From Photorhabdus heterorhabditis (GTDB lineage Bacteria; Pseudomonadota; Gammaproteobacteria; Enterobacterales; Enterobacteriaceae), in the NCBI RefSeq assembly GCF_018448905.1, contig NZ_RCWA01000010.1, forward strand, positions 78,173 through 142,172: a stretch of 64,000 bases of DNA, given 5' to 3'. The position numbers and the translations under genes are program-made. This document shows, piece after piece, positions 51,310 through 63,045 of the stretch. The notes below the pieces were generated by a model. The model was not told the origin of the DNA. It did no database searches and worked only from the letters and a program-made list of their open reading frames with translations. Numbering within the stretch: the stretch's first letter is position 1; each line of letters starts with the position of its first letter.

Positions 51310-51354
51310 TTATTCATAAGCGGCAAACAACATTGCCAGAAGCAAAGTAGGCAT
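51310..51354 (-). CDS. Possible 14-residue leader peptide upstream of the nitroreductase gene
   Basis: A very short frame, MPTLLLAMLFAAYE, begins 7 nt after a good site (AAGGA) and ends about 170 nt before the nitroreductase gene on the same strand. Three Leu codons in a row could suit attenuation, or it may be nothing. No terminator hairpin is seen between it and the gene. The rest of the 500-bp gap holds only a palindrome (GAGAAAATT-AA-AATTTTCTC, 51449-51468). Confidence 0.2.
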   Translation of the reverse strand: MPTLLLAMLFAAYE

Positions 51355-51644
51355 AATATTTCCTTCTCGGTGCAACTCTCGGAAAAGGATAGCTGTTGTT
51401 GTGACTGTTCCTCGTCCTACCGAGGGTTTACAGCGGATTTTGCCAAGTGAGAAAATTAAAATTTTCTCTTTTCTGAAAGTTATGATAGTAATTGGCAGAA
51501 ATGCTTTGTTAAACAAACAACCAGTAAGCCCTGTATTCGACCTGTTAGATAGCTTTTCTTTTGGTTTACTGTTTGCTCCAGCAAACTTAACTCTTTACTA
51601 TCAAATCCTAAACTCACCATAGATAAAGGACAGTTGAAATTACA

Positions 51645-52265
51645 ATGCGAAAACTACCTTTACTTTTTACAGCGTTATTAAGCCTAGGTTTTTCTCTTAC
51701 TACCCACGCTGAAGAAAAACGCTATGTATCCGATGAGTTATCTACCTACACTCACGCAGGTCCGGGTAACAAGTATCGGATTGCCGGCACACTGAATGCT
51801 GGTGATGAAGTCACATTAATGAGCATCAACCGAGATAGCAATTACGCGCAAGTAAAGGACGATAAAGGCCGTCTTGTCTGGCTGCCAGTTAACCAGCTCA
51901 GTAATAAACCGAGTTTACGGATTCGTCTTCCTGAAATGGAGCAGGAAATAAAGCTACTCACTGATAAGTTAGCCAATATAGACAGTAGCTGGAATCAACG
52001 TACTGCCGATATGCAGCAGAAAGTTGCAAACAGCAGTGACATTATGACTGGGCTAAAAAAAGAAAATGAACAGTTGAAAAATAAACTGATCGTGGCAGAA
52101 AAAAAACTCGATGTAGCAAATCTGCAACTTGATGACAAGCAACGCAATATCATTCTGCAATGGTTTATGTATGGCGGCGGTGTTGCAGGTGCTGGCTTAA
52201 TTTTAGGATTGTTATTGCCACATATGCTCCCGCGTCGTAAACGCAATGACCGCTGGATGAATTGA
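51645..52265 (+). CDS. ygiM: SH3 domain-containing membrane protein YgiM
   Basis: 206 residues as in E. coli. Signal peptide ([17 protein letters not shown]), bacterial SH3 domain about 24-90, coiled coil about 95-165 ([15 protein letters not shown]), and a C-terminal membrane helix ([20 protein letters not shown]). Role unclear. The next gene, cca, starts 14 bp downstream. Confidence 0.93.
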   Translation: MRKLPLLFTALLSLGFSLTTHAEEKRYVSDELSTYTHAGPGNKYRIAGTLNAGDEVTLMSINRDSNYAQVKDDKGRLVWLPVNQLSNKPSLRIRLPEMEQEIKLLTDKLANIDSSWNQRTADMQQKVANSSDIMTGLKKENEQLKNKLIVAEKKLDVANLQLDDKQRNIILQWFMYGGGVAGAGLILGLLLPHMLPRRKRNDRWMN

Positions 52266-52279
52266 TAAGGAATATTGCA

Positions 52280-53506
52280 GTGAGAATCTATCTGGTTGGC
52301 GGTGCAGTACGTGACCGCCTGCTAAACCTTCCTGTGAAAGAACGGGATTGGGTTGTGGTTGGCGGAACACCAGAAGAGCTATTATCCCAAGGATATCAGC
52401 AAGTTGGTAAAGATTTCCCCGTATTCTTACATCCCAAAACTCATGAGGAGTATGCACTGGCGCGTACTGAGAGAAAATCTGGCTTGGGATATACAGGTTT
52501 TACCTGTTATGCCGCGCCAGATGTCACCCTAGAAGACGATTTGCTGCGCCGTGATATAACAATTAATGCAATTACTCAAACGCCTGATGGCGAATTTATC
52601 GATCCTTATCATGGCATTGATGACTTAAATAATCGTATCTTGCGCCATGTTTCTGATGCTTTTTCTGAAGATCCACTAAGGGTATTACGAGTAGCCCGTT
52701 TTGCTGCACGTTTCGCACATTTAGGGTTTACTATCGCACCAGAAACACAAACCTTAATGTCAAATATGGCAACCAACGGAGAGTTATCAGTACTCACACC
52801 GGAGCGTGTCTGGAAAGAAACAGAAAAAGCCCTTTCTACTCATTCACCGCAAGTTTTCTTTCAGATTTTACGTGACTGCGGCGCGCTGGCTGTACTGTTC
52901 CCTGAAATTGATAATCTGTTTGGTGTTCCGGCCCCAGAAAAATGGCACCCTGAGATTGATACCGGTATTCATACGTTGATGGTGCTAAAAGTTGCAGCAG
53001 AGCTGACAAATGAAGTGGATAGCCGTTTTGCTGCGCTATGTCATGATCTCGGTAAAGCACTGACACCACCTGAACAGTGGCCTCATCATTACGGACATGG
53101 TCCAGCAGGCATTAAGTTAGTGGATCAGTTGTGCCAACGTCTGCGTGTTCCTAATTCTGCCCGTGATTTGGCAAAACTGGCCGCTCAGTATCATGATTTG
53201 GTACATACCGTTGATCAATTACGGCCAAAAACATTACTTAGGTTATTTGATTCTGTTGATGCATGGCGTAAACCTCAACGCATAGAGCAGTTAATTATTA
53301 CCAGTAAAGCAGATGCACGGGGCCGTACCGGTTTTGAAAATACCCCCTATCCTCAAGGTAATTATCTGCGGCAGGCATTTAAGGTTGCCAGCCAAGTTCA
53401 GGTGAAAAATATTGTCGCCAGCGGATTGCGTGGCGCTGATATTGGTAATGAGTTACGACGTCAACGTCAGCAAGCACTGGCTGAATGGAAACAACAGCAA
53501 AGTTAG
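52280..53506 (+). CDS. cca: CCA-adding tRNA nucleotidyltransferase, multifunctional
   Basis: Adds or repairs the CCA end of tRNAs; the HD domain gives phosphatase/phosphodiesterase activity. Start is GTG at 52280 ([16 protein letters not shown]), with AAGGA upstream; the TTG at 52262 is not needed. 408 residues (E. coli 412). Motifs: [28 protein letters not shown] and HD motif LCHDLGK. Confidence 0.96.
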   Translation: MRIYLVGGAVRDRLLNLPVKERDWVVVGGTPEELLSQGYQQVGKDFPVFLHPKTHEEYALARTERKSGLGYTGFTCYAAPDVTLEDDLLRRDITINAITQTPDGEFIDPYHGIDDLNNRILRHVSDAFSEDPLRVLRVARFAARFAHLGFTIAPETQTLMSNMATNGELSVLTPERVWKETEKALSTHSPQVFFQILRDCGALAVLFPEIDNLFGVPAPEKWHPEIDTGIHTLMVLKVAAELTNEVDSRFAALCHDLGKALTPPEQWPHHYGHGPAGIKLVDQLCQRLRVPNSARDLAKLAAQYHDLVHTVDQLRPKTLLRLFDSVDAWRKPQRIEQLIITSKADARGRTGFENTPYPQGNYLRQAFKVASQVQVKNIVASGLRGADIGNELRRQRQQALAEWKQQQS

Positions 53507-53601
53507 CGCCGTTGTTTGGAGGATCGAGATACTCTGTACTTCCCCTAATATCGAACTTTGGATGATATCTGAATGAGATCGATATCAGGGGATATCATTC
53601 A

Positions 53602-54420
53602 CTACATAAATACCCAGTAAACGGCGGCAGCTACAATAAAACGGTAGATAGCAAACGGGATAAAAGAAATACGTTTAATCAATGTCAGAAAGGTTTTAAT
53701 TGCTATCAACGCAACAATAAATGCAGTAACAAAACCAACAGCAAACATTGGGATATCAGAGACAGTCAAAAAATGCAGGCTCTTATAGAGATCCAGCCCA
53801 CTCGCCCCCATCATCATTGGCACCGCCAGAATAAAGGAGAATTCTGATGCAGTATAACGGTTAACCCCCATCAGCATTCCACCAGAAATTGTCGCTCCTG
53901 AGCGGGAGAATCCCGGCCATAATGCCAGACACTGGAAACAACCAATCATAAAAGCCTGGCGATAAGTAATATCATCCAGCCCTTCTGCCGTCGGTGTCTT
54001 AGGTTTCAGGATTTCTGCTGTAATTAACAACACACCACCAATAACCAAGGCATACATAACGCTTTGCGGGTTAAACAGTGACTTGATAGTATCGTGGAAC
54101 AGCAACCCAAGCGTCACCGCAGGCAACATTGCCAGAATAATGTGGCTCAATTTCAGTTTGCCGTTGGTTTTACCTTCACGAGGAACTTCACCAAAGTGAA
54201 TACCAATTAACCCAAACAGGCGACGCCAAAATACAACCACCACGGCAAGAATAGATCCAAGCTGAATAATCACCTCAAATGTCTCAGCTTTATCACCAGT
54301 AAACCCCAGTAAGTGGCCAACAATAATCATATGACCGGTAGAGGAAACAGGAAGAAATTCAGTCAGCCCTTCAACAACACCAAGAATAAATGCATGAAAC
54401 AAGGTAGAAAGGTCAGTCAT
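53602..54420 (-). CDS. uppP: Undecaprenyl-diphosphate phosphatase (BacA)
   Basis: Recycles the lipid carrier of peptidoglycan. Start ATG 54420 ([20 protein letters not shown]); 272 residues (E. coli 273). Active-site motifs [15 protein letters not shown] and [13 protein letters not shown], eight membrane helices. The site before the start is weak. The family also gives bacitracin resistance. Confidence 0.96.
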   Translation of the reverse strand: MTDLSTLFHAFILGVVEGLTEFLPVSSTGHMIIVGHLLGFTGDKAETFEVIIQLGSILAVVVVFWRRLFGLIGIHFGEVPREGKTNGKLKLSHIILAMLPAVTLGLLFHDTIKSLFNPQSVMYALVIGGVLLITAEILKPKTPTAEGLDDITYRQAFMIGCFQCLALWPGFSRSGATISGGMLMGVNRYTASEFSFILAVPMMMGASGLDLYKSLHFLTVSDIPMFAVGFVTAFIVALIAIKTFLTLIKRISFIPFAIYRFIVAAAVYWVFM

Positions 54421-54597
54421 ATAGAGAAGTCGCACTCCATTAACAAATATCCGAAACGGCAACCTAGAGTAACCCGGCTGCCATTTTCCCATTGTCATTA
54501 ATCAAATTGACATATTATTAAACTTGGCAATACTGCATGCCAGATTATGGCAGGAATATTGACAACAATATGACAACTGAATTCACTGCTGCTCAGA

Positions 54598-54948
54598 CTA
54601 TTTTTTTCTTTCAATAATAACACCGACTTGACGAGCCTGTGCCACAGCCCCCGGTTTACTGACTTTTACCCGTATCCATGGTGAATTAAAGCGGTTTAAC
54701 AGCAGCTCAGCCACCTCTTCGGCCACTCTTTCAACCAGAGCAAAATTCTGATTTCCTACATGGTTGATAACCGCTTCACTAACTTTAGCGTAATCCAGAC
54801 AATGTTCAACATTATCACTGGAAGATGCGCGTTTGTTATCCCATCCCATTTCGATATCGAACACTAACTTCTGCTTAACAGTCTGTTCCCAGTCATAAAC
54901 ACCAATTGTAGTGATGACAACTAATTCCTCAATAAATACGATATCCAT
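54598..54948 (-). CDS. folB: Dihydroneopterin aldolase
   Basis: Folate pathway enzyme. Start ATG 54948 (MDIVFIEELVVITTIGVYDW) giving 116 residues (E. coli 122). Conserved IGVYDWE, Lys in the KVSKPGAVAQARQVGV segment and Tyr in LDYAKVSE are visible. Divergent from plsY as in E. coli. Confidence 0.95.
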   Translation of the reverse strand: MDIVFIEELVVITTIGVYDWEQTVKQKLVFDIEMGWDNKRASSSDNVEHCLDYAKVSEAVINHVGNQNFALVERVAEEVAELLLNRFNSPWIRVKVSKPGAVAQARQVGVIIERKK

Positions 54949-55055
54949 CACGTCGCTTTCCTGTTTTTTCAACTTGCCGGATACCACTTCCGACTAAATA
55001 TGCGTATTATCCATGGTTAAGCTAAGAAAACGACCATTATTATTGGAGAGACATT

Positions 55056-55712
55056 ATGAGTGTTATCGCGCTTGGTATGATTACCTTCGCGTATCTTTGC
55101 GGTTCGATCTCCAGCGCAATACTGATCTGCCGTCTGGCTGGGCTACCTGATCCACGTCAGCATGGCTCAGGCAATCCAGGAGCGACAAACGTATTGCGGA
55201 TTGGTGGCCGTAGTACCGCGGCAATAGTACTGATTTTTGATGTTCTGAAAGGAATGATCCCAGTCTGGCTGGCTTATCAGCTTAATGTATCCCCTTTCTA
55301 TTTGGGGATTACGGCAATAGCCGCTTGTCTCGGTCACATTTACCCAATCTTTTTCCATTTTAAAGGTGGTAAGGGTGTTGCAACTGCTTTTGGTGCTATT
55401 GCGGCCATTGGCTGGGATCTGACGGGTTTGATGACTGGTACTTGGCTGCTGACAGTCTTACTGAGTGGTTACTCCTCTTTAGGTGCAATTGTCAGTGCCC
55501 TGATAGCTCCTTTCTATGTTTGGTGGTTTAAACCTGAATTTACTTTTCCAGTTGCCATGCTCTGCTGTCTGGTGCTACTACGTCACCATGATAATATTCA
55601 ACGCCTTTGGCGCGGCCAGGAAAGCCGCATCTGGAACAAGTTGAAAAAGAAAAAAGAGATGACTGAACAAGAAAAAATCCAGGCAAAGAATGAAGAAGGA
55701 AAAGAAGATTAA
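55056..55712 (+). CDS. plsY: Glycerol-3-phosphate acyltransferase PlsY
   Basis: Membrane acyltransferase that uses acyl-phosphate. Motifs [23 protein letters not shown] and HxxNIxRL-like [10 protein letters not shown]. 218 residues with a charged C-terminal extension ([17 protein letters not shown]). GGAGAG site upstream. Confidence 0.96.
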   Translation: MSVIALGMITFAYLCGSISSAILICRLAGLPDPRQHGSGNPGATNVLRIGGRSTAAIVLIFDVLKGMIPVWLAYQLNVSPFYLGITAIAACLGHIYPIFFHFKGGKGVATAFGAIAAIGWDLTGLMTGTWLLTVLLSGYSSLGAIVSALIAPFYVWWFKPEFTFPVAMLCCLVLLRHHDNIQRLWRGQESRIWNKLKKKKEMTEQEKIQAKNEEGKED

Positions 55713-55724
55713 CAACAGATCTGC

Positions 55725-55763
55725 ATAAAAAACCAGTAACTGACCGAATTACTGGTTTTTTAT
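55725..55763. terminator. Bidirectional terminator between plsY and tsaD
   Basis: AAAAAACCAGTAA, 9-nt loop, TTACTGGTTTTTTA. T-runs on both sides serve the convergent genes. Confidence 0.9.
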
Positions 55764-55783
55764 TTCCATTATATAAAGAAGGA

Positions 55784-56797
55784 TTACAACGCAGGTAATT
55801 CAGACAAAGGCCAACGTGCTTTAACAGTCACTCCAAGAGAGTCACTCACTCCCCCTTTCAAACGGATCATACCGGCAAGCGCAATCATGGCCCCATTATC
55901 TGTACAGAATTCTGGACGTGCATAAAATACTTCCCCCTCCAGCTTGGTCATGACCTCTTCCATTCTAGCGCGCAACGTACGATTAGCACTGACACCACCA
56001 GCCATTACCAGCCGTTTGAATCCGGTCTGCTCAAGCGCCCTTTTACATTTGATCGCTAATGTATCAACTACCGCATCTTCAAAAGCACGAGCAATATCCG
56101 CTCTGGTCTGCTCATCATTGCTGTTGTTATGGATAGTATTAGACGCAAAAGTCTTCAGCCCGGAAAAACTGAAATCCAGCCCAGGACGATCGGTCATCGG
56201 ACGAGGAAACACAAAACGCCCTGATTCCCCTTTCTGAGCCATATTGGAAAGTAGCGGCCCACCCGGATAGTCCAATCCCAATAATTTAGCTGTCTTATCA
56301 AATGCCTCACCAGCCGCATCATCTATTGATTCGCCAAGCAGCTCATATTTACCGATACCCGTCACGCTAATAAGCTGAGTATGACCACCAGACACTAACA
56401 AAGCCACAAACGGAAATTCAGGACTGTTATCTTCCAGCATCGGAGCCAGTAAATGCCCTTCCATATGATGCACCGGAACAGCTGGAACATCCCAGGCAAA
56501 CGCCAGAGAACGGCCGATAGTCGCCCCTACCAGCAATGCACCGACCAAACCAGGACCTGCCGTATAAGCAACTGCATCAATATCTTTACTTGTTAATTTT
56601 GCTTCTTTCAAAGCAGCCTGAATTAGGGGAACTGTTTTGCGGATATGGTCACGTGAAGCCAGTTCAGGCACGACACCGCCGTAATCAGCATGTAGTTTAA
56701 TCTGACTATATAATTGATTTGCCAATAAACCGGCTTTACCGTCATAAATTGCGATTCCGGTTTCATCGCAAGACGTTTCTATACCTAAAACTCGCAT
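55784..56797 (-). CDS. tsaD: tRNA threonylcarbamoyladenosine transferase TsaD
   Basis: Transfers the threonylcarbamoyl group to A37 of ANN-decoding tRNAs, with TsaB and TsaE. 337 residues as in E. coli. Metal histidines His111 and His115 in [12 protein letters not shown], and ATPase blocks [10 protein letters not shown] and [10 protein letters not shown]. Confidence 0.97.
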   Translation of the reverse strand: MRVLGIETSCDETGIAIYDGKAGLLANQLYSQIKLHADYGGVVPELASRDHIRKTVPLIQAALKEAKLTSKDIDAVAYTAGPGLVGALLVGATIGRSLAFAWDVPAVPVHHMEGHLLAPMLEDNSPEFPFVALLVSGGHTQLISVTGIGKYELLGESIDDAAGEAFDKTAKLLGLDYPGGPLLSNMAQKGESGRFVFPRPMTDRPGLDFSFSGLKTFASNTIHNNSNDEQTRADIARAFEDAVVDTLAIKCKRALEQTGFKRLVMAGGVSANRTLRARMEEVMTKLEGEVFYARPEFCTDNGAMIALAGMIRLKGGVSDSLGVTVKARWPLSELPAL

Positions 56798-56865
56798 TAC
56801 ACTACCTATAATCCACGGAAGAGAGCCAGTTTATCATTAATGAGATAATTTGCGTGGTTTACGTG

Positions 56866-56894
56866 CTGACTATTTTAACTGTTTAGTCTATAAT
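56866..56894 (+). promoter_or_regulatory. Probable promoter of the rpsU-dnaG-rpoD operon
   Basis: TATAAT at 56889-56894 with a weak GCTGAC-type -35 about 18 bp before. The transcript would run about 200 nt to rpsU. No LexA box is seen, unlike in E. coli. Confidence 0.45.
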
Positions 56895-57087
56895 CAGCGC
56901 CCTACGTGAATTTCCTGTGTGGTTATCGTCAATATTACAGAACTGATTTGCAAATCTCATTGCAGGTCGCTATGTAATGTTGTTTCAATTTGCTGCGGCG
57001 CTTTACAAAGCCGTATCCATTGAAGTAAAATTCCGCACCATTTTAAGATGGCTGGCATATCACGCCAGCAAAACCGATTTCTATTGA

Positions 57088-57315
<228 letters not shown>

Positions 57316-57373
57316 TCCTTGCGGTTCACCCGCACAGTGGTTAAATTTGCAGACAATAGTAGTTGCAGATAAA

Positions 57374-57402
57374 GGCCGTGCTTTCCAAAAGGAAGCGCGG
57401 CT
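57374..57402 (+). terminator. Internal terminator/processing hairpin between rpsU and dnaG
   Basis: GCCGTGCTTTCC, AAAA loop, GGAAGCGCGGC and then TTATTG. It matches the position of T1 in the E. coli operon, which lowers dnaG expression. Confidence 0.7.
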
Positions 57403-57436
57403 TATTGTCGTTCATCAACAGGCGTAAAAAGGGCTT

Positions 57437-59182
57437 ATGGCTGGACGAATTCCACGCGTATTTATCAATGACTTATTAGCTCGTACCGATATCATCGAGT
57501 TGATCGATGTTCGTGTACCACTTAAAAAACAGGGTAAAAATTACCACGCGTGCTGTCCGTTTCATAACGAAAAAACGCCTTCGTTTACTGTTAATGGCGA
57601 TAAACAGTTTTATCATTGCTTTGGTTGTGGAGCTCATGGCAACGCCATCGACTTTCTGATGAATTACGACAGACTTGAATTTGTTGAATCCATCGAAGAA
57701 TTGGCAGCCATGCACGGTCTGGAAGTACCTTATGAATCAGGTTCTGGCAGCAGTCAGATAGAACGCCACCAAAGACAAAATCTTTATCAACTGATGGATA
57801 AGCTCAACAGCTTCTATCAGAATTCATTAAATACCTCCGCTGCACAACAAGCCCGGCAGTATCTGGCTCAACGCGGACTTAGTGAAGAAATTATCCACCG
57901 TTTCTCGATTGGTTTTGCTCCCGCTGGTTGGGATAACACCTTGAAACGGTTTGTCCATAACGCGGAAGAACGTCAACAATTGAATGATGCTGGCATGTTA
58001 GTCGCAAATGACAATGGCCGCACTTATGACCGTTTCCGCGAACGAGTGATGTTTCCAATCCGTGACCGCAGAGGACGCGTGATTGCATTTGGTGGACGAG
58101 TTCTGGGAGATGCACTCCCGAAATACCTCAACTCGCCAGAAACTGATATTTTTCATAAAGGCCGCCAGCTATACGGCCTTTACGAAGCACAACAAAACCA
58201 CAATGAGCTTTCACAGTTATTAGTTGTTGAAGGTTACATGGATGTGGTGGCGCTGGCGCAATTTGGTATTGATTATGCGGTTGCCTCATTAGGTACTTCG
58301 ACAACATCGGAACATATTCAGTTACTTTTCCGCGCTACCGATAACATTATCTGTTGTTACGATGGGGATAGAGCCGGGCGCGATGCTGCATGGCGAGCGT
58401 TGGAAACGGCACTTCCTTATCTAAATGATGGTAGGCAGTTACGTTTTATGTTTTTGCCTGATGGTGAAGATCCTGATTCACTGGTCCGTAAAGAAGGCCG
58501 TAAAGCATTTGAACAAAGAATGGAACAGTCTCATACACTGTCCGAATTTTTATTCGAATCATTATTGCCACAAGTTGATTTAAGTAGTCCAGAAGGAAAA
58601 ACCAAGCTCAGCTCACTTTCCGTACCATTGATCAACCAGATTCCGGGAGAAACTTTACGTCTCTATATGAGACAAGAACTCGGTAATATGATAGGTATTC
58701 CCGATGCAGTACAGTTGGAACGTTTATTACCACAGCGTCTGGAAAACGGGAATAATTATCAGATGCCACAGCTAAAACCGACAACTATGCGTATACTTAT
58801 AGGACTGTTGGTGCAAAACCCACACTTAGCCGCTTTAGTTCCCCCTCTACAGGGAATTATGCAGGCCAAGATTGCAGGCTTACCATTATTTATGGAACTT
58901 GTAGAGGTTTGCCTTACTCAGCCAGGGCTGACAACTGGACAACTGCTAGAGCAATATCGGGATACTAAATTTAGTAAACAACTTGAAAAATTAGCTGCAT
59001 GGAACGATATACAAGTAGAAGAGATAGCAGAAAATACATTTCGTGACGCATTGGATCACCTCGTCGATTCTGCGTTAGAAGAGCGCTTAGACATTCTTAT
59101 CGCTAGAGCAAGAACTGAAGGTCTGACACCGGAAGAGCGTGAAGAAGTCCGCTTGATTAATGAGTCCCGTGCCAGAAAGTAG
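57437..59182 (+). CDS. dnaG: DNA primase
   Basis: 581 residues as in E. coli. Zinc ribbon Cys40, His43, Cys61, Cys64 (CCPFHNEK and CFGCGAHGN). TOPRIM region with VVEGYMDVVAL and CYDGDRAG. C-terminal helicase-binding domain from about residue 435. No strong site (AAAAAGGGC) is seen, in line with low expression. Confidence 0.97.
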   Translation: MAGRIPRVFINDLLARTDIIELIDVRVPLKKQGKNYHACCPFHNEKTPSFTVNGDKQFYHCFGCGAHGNAIDFLMNYDRLEFVESIEELAAMHGLEVPYESGSGSSQIERHQRQNLYQLMDKLNSFYQNSLNTSAAQQARQYLAQRGLSEEIIHRFSIGFAPAGWDNTLKRFVHNAEERQQLNDAGMLVANDNGRTYDRFRERVMFPIRDRRGRVIAFGGRVLGDALPKYLNSPETDIFHKGRQLYGLYEAQQNHNELSQLLVVEGYMDVVALAQFGIDYAVASLGTSTTSEHIQLLFRATDNIICCYDGDRAGRDAAWRALETALPYLNDGRQLRFMFLPDGEDPDSLVRKEGRKAFEQRMEQSHTLSEFLFESLLPQVDLSSPEGKTKLSSLSVPLINQIPGETLRLYMRQELGNMIGIPDAVQLERLLPQRLENGNNYQMPQLKPTTMRILIGLLVQNPHLAALVPPLQGIMQAKIAGLPLFMELVEVCLTQPGLTTGQLLEQYRDTKFSKQLEKLAAWNDIQVEEIAENTFRDALDHLVDSALEERLDILIARARTEGLTPEEREEVRLINESRARK

Positions 59183-59353
59183 ACACTGAATTCACGGCTT
59201 AAATGCCGCATTTAAGTAGGGAAAAAACCCTACGTTTTGCCACTATAAGTGGGCAGTGGCAATATAATGAAAATGCCCCTAAATGTTATTGTTGGCAGAT
59301 TAGTTTCGCCGACCGACACCAACCCAAATACTCTGAAGTGTGGATACCGTCTT

Positions 59354-61198
59354 ATGGAGCAAAACCCGCAGTCACAGCTAAAGCTACTTGTCACCCGTGG
59401 TAAGGAGCAAGGCTATCTGACCTATGCTGAGGTCAATGACCATCTGCCGGAAGATATCGTCGATTCCGATCAGATCGAAGATATCATCCAGATGATCAAT
59501 GACATGGGCATTCAGGTAATGGAAGAAGCACCTGATGCCGATGATCTGATGCTAGCAGAAACTACTAACGACACAGATGAAGACGCTGTGGAAGCTGCTG
59601 CACAAGTCCTGTCTAGTGTTGAATCTGAAATCGGCCGTACCACCGACCCAGTACGTATGTACATGCGTGAAATGGGTACCGTTGAATTATTGACCCGGGA
59701 AGGTGAAATTGACATTGCTAAACGCATTGAAGATGGCATCAATCAGGTACAATGCTCTGTTGCTGAATATCCTGAAGCAATTACCTATTTATTGGAACAG
59801 TACGACCGCGTAGAAGCAGGTGAAGCTCGCCTGTCAGATCTAATTACTGGTTTCGTTGACCCGAACGCAGAAGAAGACCTCGCACCTACCGCAACTCACG
59901 TTGGTTCTGAGCTCCCACAAGAAGAACTTGATGACGATGATGATGAAGACGATGAAGACAGCGACGACGATAGCGATGATGACAACAGCATTGATCCGGA
60001 ATTAGCTCGTCAGAAATTCCAGGAATTGAACGAACAGTATGAAATCACCCGCCAGGAAATTAAGAAAAATGGCCGCAGCCATCCAAATACTGCTGCCGAA
60101 ATCTTAAAACTGTCAGAAGTTTTCAAACAGTTCCGTCTGGTACCAAAACAGTTTGACTACTTGGTTAACAACATGCGTTCTATGATGGATCGCGTTCGTC
60201 TTCAAGAACGCCAAATCATGAAAATGTGTGTTGAGCAGTGCAAAATGCCGAAGAAGAACTTCATCACTTTATTCTCCGGTAATGAAACCAGTGACATCTG
60301 GTTCACCGCTGCAAAAGCAATGAACAAACCATGGTCTGAAAAGTTACTTGAGATTGAGGAAGAAGTACAACGTAGCCTGCAAAGACTTCGTCAGATTGAA
60401 GAAGAAACCGGTTTAACTATTGAACAGGTGAAAGATATCAACCGGCGAATGTCCATCGGTGAAGCAAAAGCCCGCCGAGCGAAAAAAGAGATGGTTGAAG
60501 CTAACTTACGTCTGGTTATCTCAATTGCCAAAAAATATACCAACCGAGGTCTGCAATTCCTGGATTTAATCCAGGAAGGAAATATCGGTCTGATGAAAGC
60601 GGTTGATAAATTTGAATATCGTCGTGGTTACAAGTTCTCAACTTACGCTACATGGTGGATACGTCAGGCAATCACACGTTCTATTGCCGACCAAGCTCGT
60701 ACCATTCGTATTCCCGTTCACATGATTGAGACAATTAACAAACTCAATCGTATTTCTCGCCAGATGTTGCAAGAAATGGGGCGTGAACCGACACCGGAAG
60801 AACTGGCAGAACGCATGTTAATGCCGGAAGACAAGATCCGTAAAGTACTGAAAATTGCCAAAGAACCTATCTCAATGGAAACTCCGATTGGTGATGATGA
60901 AGATTCACATCTGGGTGATTTTATTGAAGATACAACGCTGGAATTACCACTAGATTCTGCGACTTCAGAAAGCCTGCGTTCAGCAACCCACGATGTTCTG
61001 GCTGGCCTGACCGCTCGTGAGGCAAAAGTACTGCGGATGCGTTTCGGTATCGATATGAATACTGACCATACACTGGAAGAAGTTGGTAAACAGTTTGACG
61101 TTACCCGTGAACGTATTCGTCAGATCGAGGCGAAAGCACTACGTAAACTGCGTCATCCAAGCCGCTCTGAAGTTCTGCGTAGTTTCCTTGATGAATAA
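59354..61198 (+). CDS. rpoD: RNA polymerase sigma factor 70
   Basis: Start ATG 59354 ([20 protein letters not shown]), as in E. coli; a longer frame from 59249 is not needed. 614 residues (E. coli 613). Region 1.1, a highly acidic spacer (about residues 196-217, [10 protein letters not shown]), region 2.3-2.4 ([17 protein letters not shown]), and region 4.2 helix-turn-helix ([20 protein letters not shown]). Confidence 0.98.
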   Translation: MEQNPQSQLKLLVTRGKEQGYLTYAEVNDHLPEDIVDSDQIEDIIQMINDMGIQVMEEAPDADDLMLAETTNDTDEDAVEAAAQVLSSVESEIGRTTDPVRMYMREMGTVELLTREGEIDIAKRIEDGINQVQCSVAEYPEAITYLLEQYDRVEAGEARLSDLITGFVDPNAEEDLAPTATHVGSELPQEELDDDDDEDDEDSDDDSDDDNSIDPELARQKFQELNEQYEITRQEIKKNGRSHPNTAAEILKLSEVFKQFRLVPKQFDYLVNNMRSMMDRVRLQERQIMKMCVEQCKMPKKNFITLFSGNETSDIWFTAAKAMNKPWSEKLLEIEEEVQRSLQRLRQIEEETGLTIEQVKDINRRMSIGEAKARRAKKEMVEANLRLVISIAKKYTNRGLQFLDLIQEGNIGLMKAVDKFEYRRGYKFSTYATWWIRQAITRSIADQARTIRIPVHMIETINKLNRISRQMLQEMGREPTPEELAERMLMPEDKIRKVLKIAKEPISMETPIGDDEDSHLGDFIEDTTLELPLDSATSESLRSATHDVLAGLTAREAKVLRMRFGIDMNTDHTLEEVGKQFDVTRERIRQIEAKALRKLRHPSRSEVLRSFLDE

Positions 61199-61225
61199 TC
61201 AGAAATTTTAGTCACGCTGATTGAA

Positions 61226-61259
61226 AAGCGTCTGTTCCGGCAGACGCTTTGTTTTTTTA
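61226..61259 (+). terminator. Terminator of the rpoD operon
   Basis: AAGCGTCTG, 6-nt loop, CAGACGCTT, then TGTTTTTTT. 27 bp after the rpoD stop. Confidence 0.93.
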
Positions 61260-61274
61260 CACACAATACCAATG

Positions 61275-62051
61275 TCAATCGCGATAAAAACTCTGATAAT
61301 CAAACAATGGAGTAAAACCGAGACGTCGATACAAAGAAGCACCAACAGATGAAGCTTCCAGGTAACAAACTACCGCACCATTAATCTTCGCCTCATTTAG
61401 AGCATATTTTATCAATGCAGTTGCATATCCTTTTCCCTGCACCTCCACAACCGTACCAATATCATCCAGACGAGCCATATTATCCAATATTGATAAAGTC
61501 AAAGAACAGACAGGATTACCATCTATGTACAGCGCATAATGTTTTAATTCTTTTCCTGCTTCAATTGCCATCTGATGCCGTTCCTGATATTGCCTGATGA
61601 CATTATATTCCTCAGATGCAAAAGCACTCTCAAGCGGAATAGACCAATCCTGCAAAACAGCATCAACACATCGAATATCGTGATTGACGGGTTCACTATG
61701 CCACTCAGACATATTTAATTGCATAGCGGTGGTCTTTCCACCAATAACAAGATTGGCTTGCTGGATATCTTGCTGAACACGCTGAACTTCATCCTCAACA
61801 AAAACAATACCAAAAGGTAACCCAGTATGTTCTAAGAATTTAATACCTGAACGTAGAGCATCACTTATGTCAACACATCCTTTTGTCACCAACAAAAAAT
61901 TAAAAATATCCACTTCGATCCCCGTCACATATACCCGCACATACTCGTTTATGTGTTGAGAGAATTGACTAATAGACGAGAAAAAGTAGTTTTCTATCTG
62001 GTGATAAGAAGAAGCAGAAGGAAGATGTTTATTATTCATATAATCATCCAT
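61275..62051 (-). CDS. GNAT family N-acetyltransferase
   Basis: 258 residues from ATG 62051 (a longer TTG frame begins at 62096). The C-terminal third is a GNAT fold: acetyl-CoA loop VVEVQGKGYATALIKYALNE and the final YRRLGFTPLFDYQSFYRD. The first 130 residues do not match a family that I know. Substrate unknown. Its AT content is higher than that of the neighbours. Lies between rpoD and tRNA-Ile. Confidence 0.75.
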   Translation of the reverse strand: MDDYMNNKHLPSASSYHQIENYFFSSISQFSQHINEYVRVYVTGIEVDIFNFLLVTKGCVDISDALRSGIKFLEHTGLPFGIVFVEDEVQRVQQDIQQANLVIGGKTTAMQLNMSEWHSEPVNHDIRCVDAVLQDWSIPLESAFASEEYNVIRQYQERHQMAIEAGKELKHYALYIDGNPVCSLTLSILDNMARLDDIGTVVEVQGKGYATALIKYALNEAKINGAVVCYLEASSVGASLYRRLGFTPLFDYQSFYRD

Positions 62052-62238
62052 AAAAATACATTGATTATCGTGATCATAATATAACCAACAACACAAAATA
62101 TCTTATTAAAAATTAAATCGATAACTTATAAAAACGTTAAATTAGCCGTAAAAAAAGCCAATATATATCGTTAACCTCTTTTACTACTTAATAAAAACTT
62201 AATTTTGTATACAAAGTGGTCATATAAATTTATAGATC

Positions 62239-62267
62239 TAGACCGCAAGCAAAACTGTACGTATAAT
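62239..62267 (+). promoter_or_regulatory. Promoter of the tRNA gene
   Basis: TAGACC (62239-62244), 17-bp spacer, TATAAT (62262-62267), 14 bp before the mature 5' end. Confidence 0.7.
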
Positions 62268-62281
62268 CCCTTCCATCCAAC

Positions 62282-62358
62282 GGCCCCTTAGCTCAGTTGG
62301 TTAGAGCAGGCGACTCATAATCGCTTGGTCACTGGTTCAAGTCCAGTAGGGGCCACCA
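62282..62358 (+). tRNA. ileX: tRNA-Ile(CAU), lysidine-modified type
   Basis: 77 nt including an encoded CCA. Acceptor GGCCCCT pairs with AGGGGCC, T-arm TGGTTCAAGTCCA. The anticodon loop CTCATAA gives CAU. The sequence is near-identical to E. coli ileX, also beside rpoD, so this is the AUA-reading tRNA-Ile2 modified by TilS and not a methionine tRNA. Confidence 0.92.
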
Positions 62359-62382
62359 GATTTTCTCTGTAAAAACAGATAG

Positions 62383-62409
62383 ACCACTCAAGCAGGAGTG
62401 GTTTTTTTA
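62383..62409 (+). terminator. Terminator after the tRNA gene
   Basis: ACCACTC, 6-nt loop, GAGTGGT, then TTTTTT. It lies 25 bp after the tRNA end. Confidence 0.9.
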
Positions 62410-63045
62410 TGTCTTTCAGTCAGTGCTCCCTTTTTGTCCCCTGAAAAAATTTTCATATCCCTGTTGTGCCATTATTCATACACAATGAAGATTATTTTTT
62501 GACCGAGCGAACCAAACGCGAAAAAAATTTTCTGCCAATAAAAATATATTTACTTAACTTAGCTGATTTCAATTTTCTAATAGCCACAAGACCGCGCTAG
62601 TACTGTGTTTTGAAATTTCCTTCGGCTTATCTTCGTGATCTTACTTCTTACGTAAAATAGAAATATTTCCTTATTATCATTGTGTTAACCTTTCTGTCGT
62701 GATCCTTCCTAGATCTACAAACTGAAATTTCCTGAAAATCTTTTCAATCATTTCAGTTTGTGACTCCTCTCACTTCGCCAGTGCTGGCACGATTTGGCAG
62801 CTTGCCTTGTAGGATTTTAAAACTGAAAAAATTTTTTGATCCAAAGCGTGCAGGCGGGTGCGGTGTAGTGCCGTTTTCGCCATAAGTTCATTTATTTCGT
62901 CATAAGCGCAGCGAGACAAACCGTCACTAAGGTATTTATTTGATTCTTGGGTCAGATAATACAATCAGTTAAAGTAGCACTGCTATCGGCAAAATCCGAT
63001 GGTCAGGGGGGCGCAGCCTTGAATGAGTAACCCACTGGCTTGAAC
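62410..63045. other. Accessory DNA next to the tRNA, no recognised gene
   Basis: About 640 bp. A 64-codon minus-strand frame (62964-62770) is present but has no ribosome site or recognised family, so I do not call it. The stretch lies between the tRNA and a copy of its 3' end. Confidence 0.4.

Noticed and set aside
62282-62358. tRNA-Met call from the CAT anticodon
   Set aside because: The body matches the lysidine-type tRNA-Ile2 (ileX) and the rpoD-adjacent position, not initiator or elongator tRNA-Met.
62770-62964. 64-codon minus-strand frame downstream of the tRNA
   Set aside because: No ribosome site and no recognised motif; may be a decayed gene but cannot be supported.
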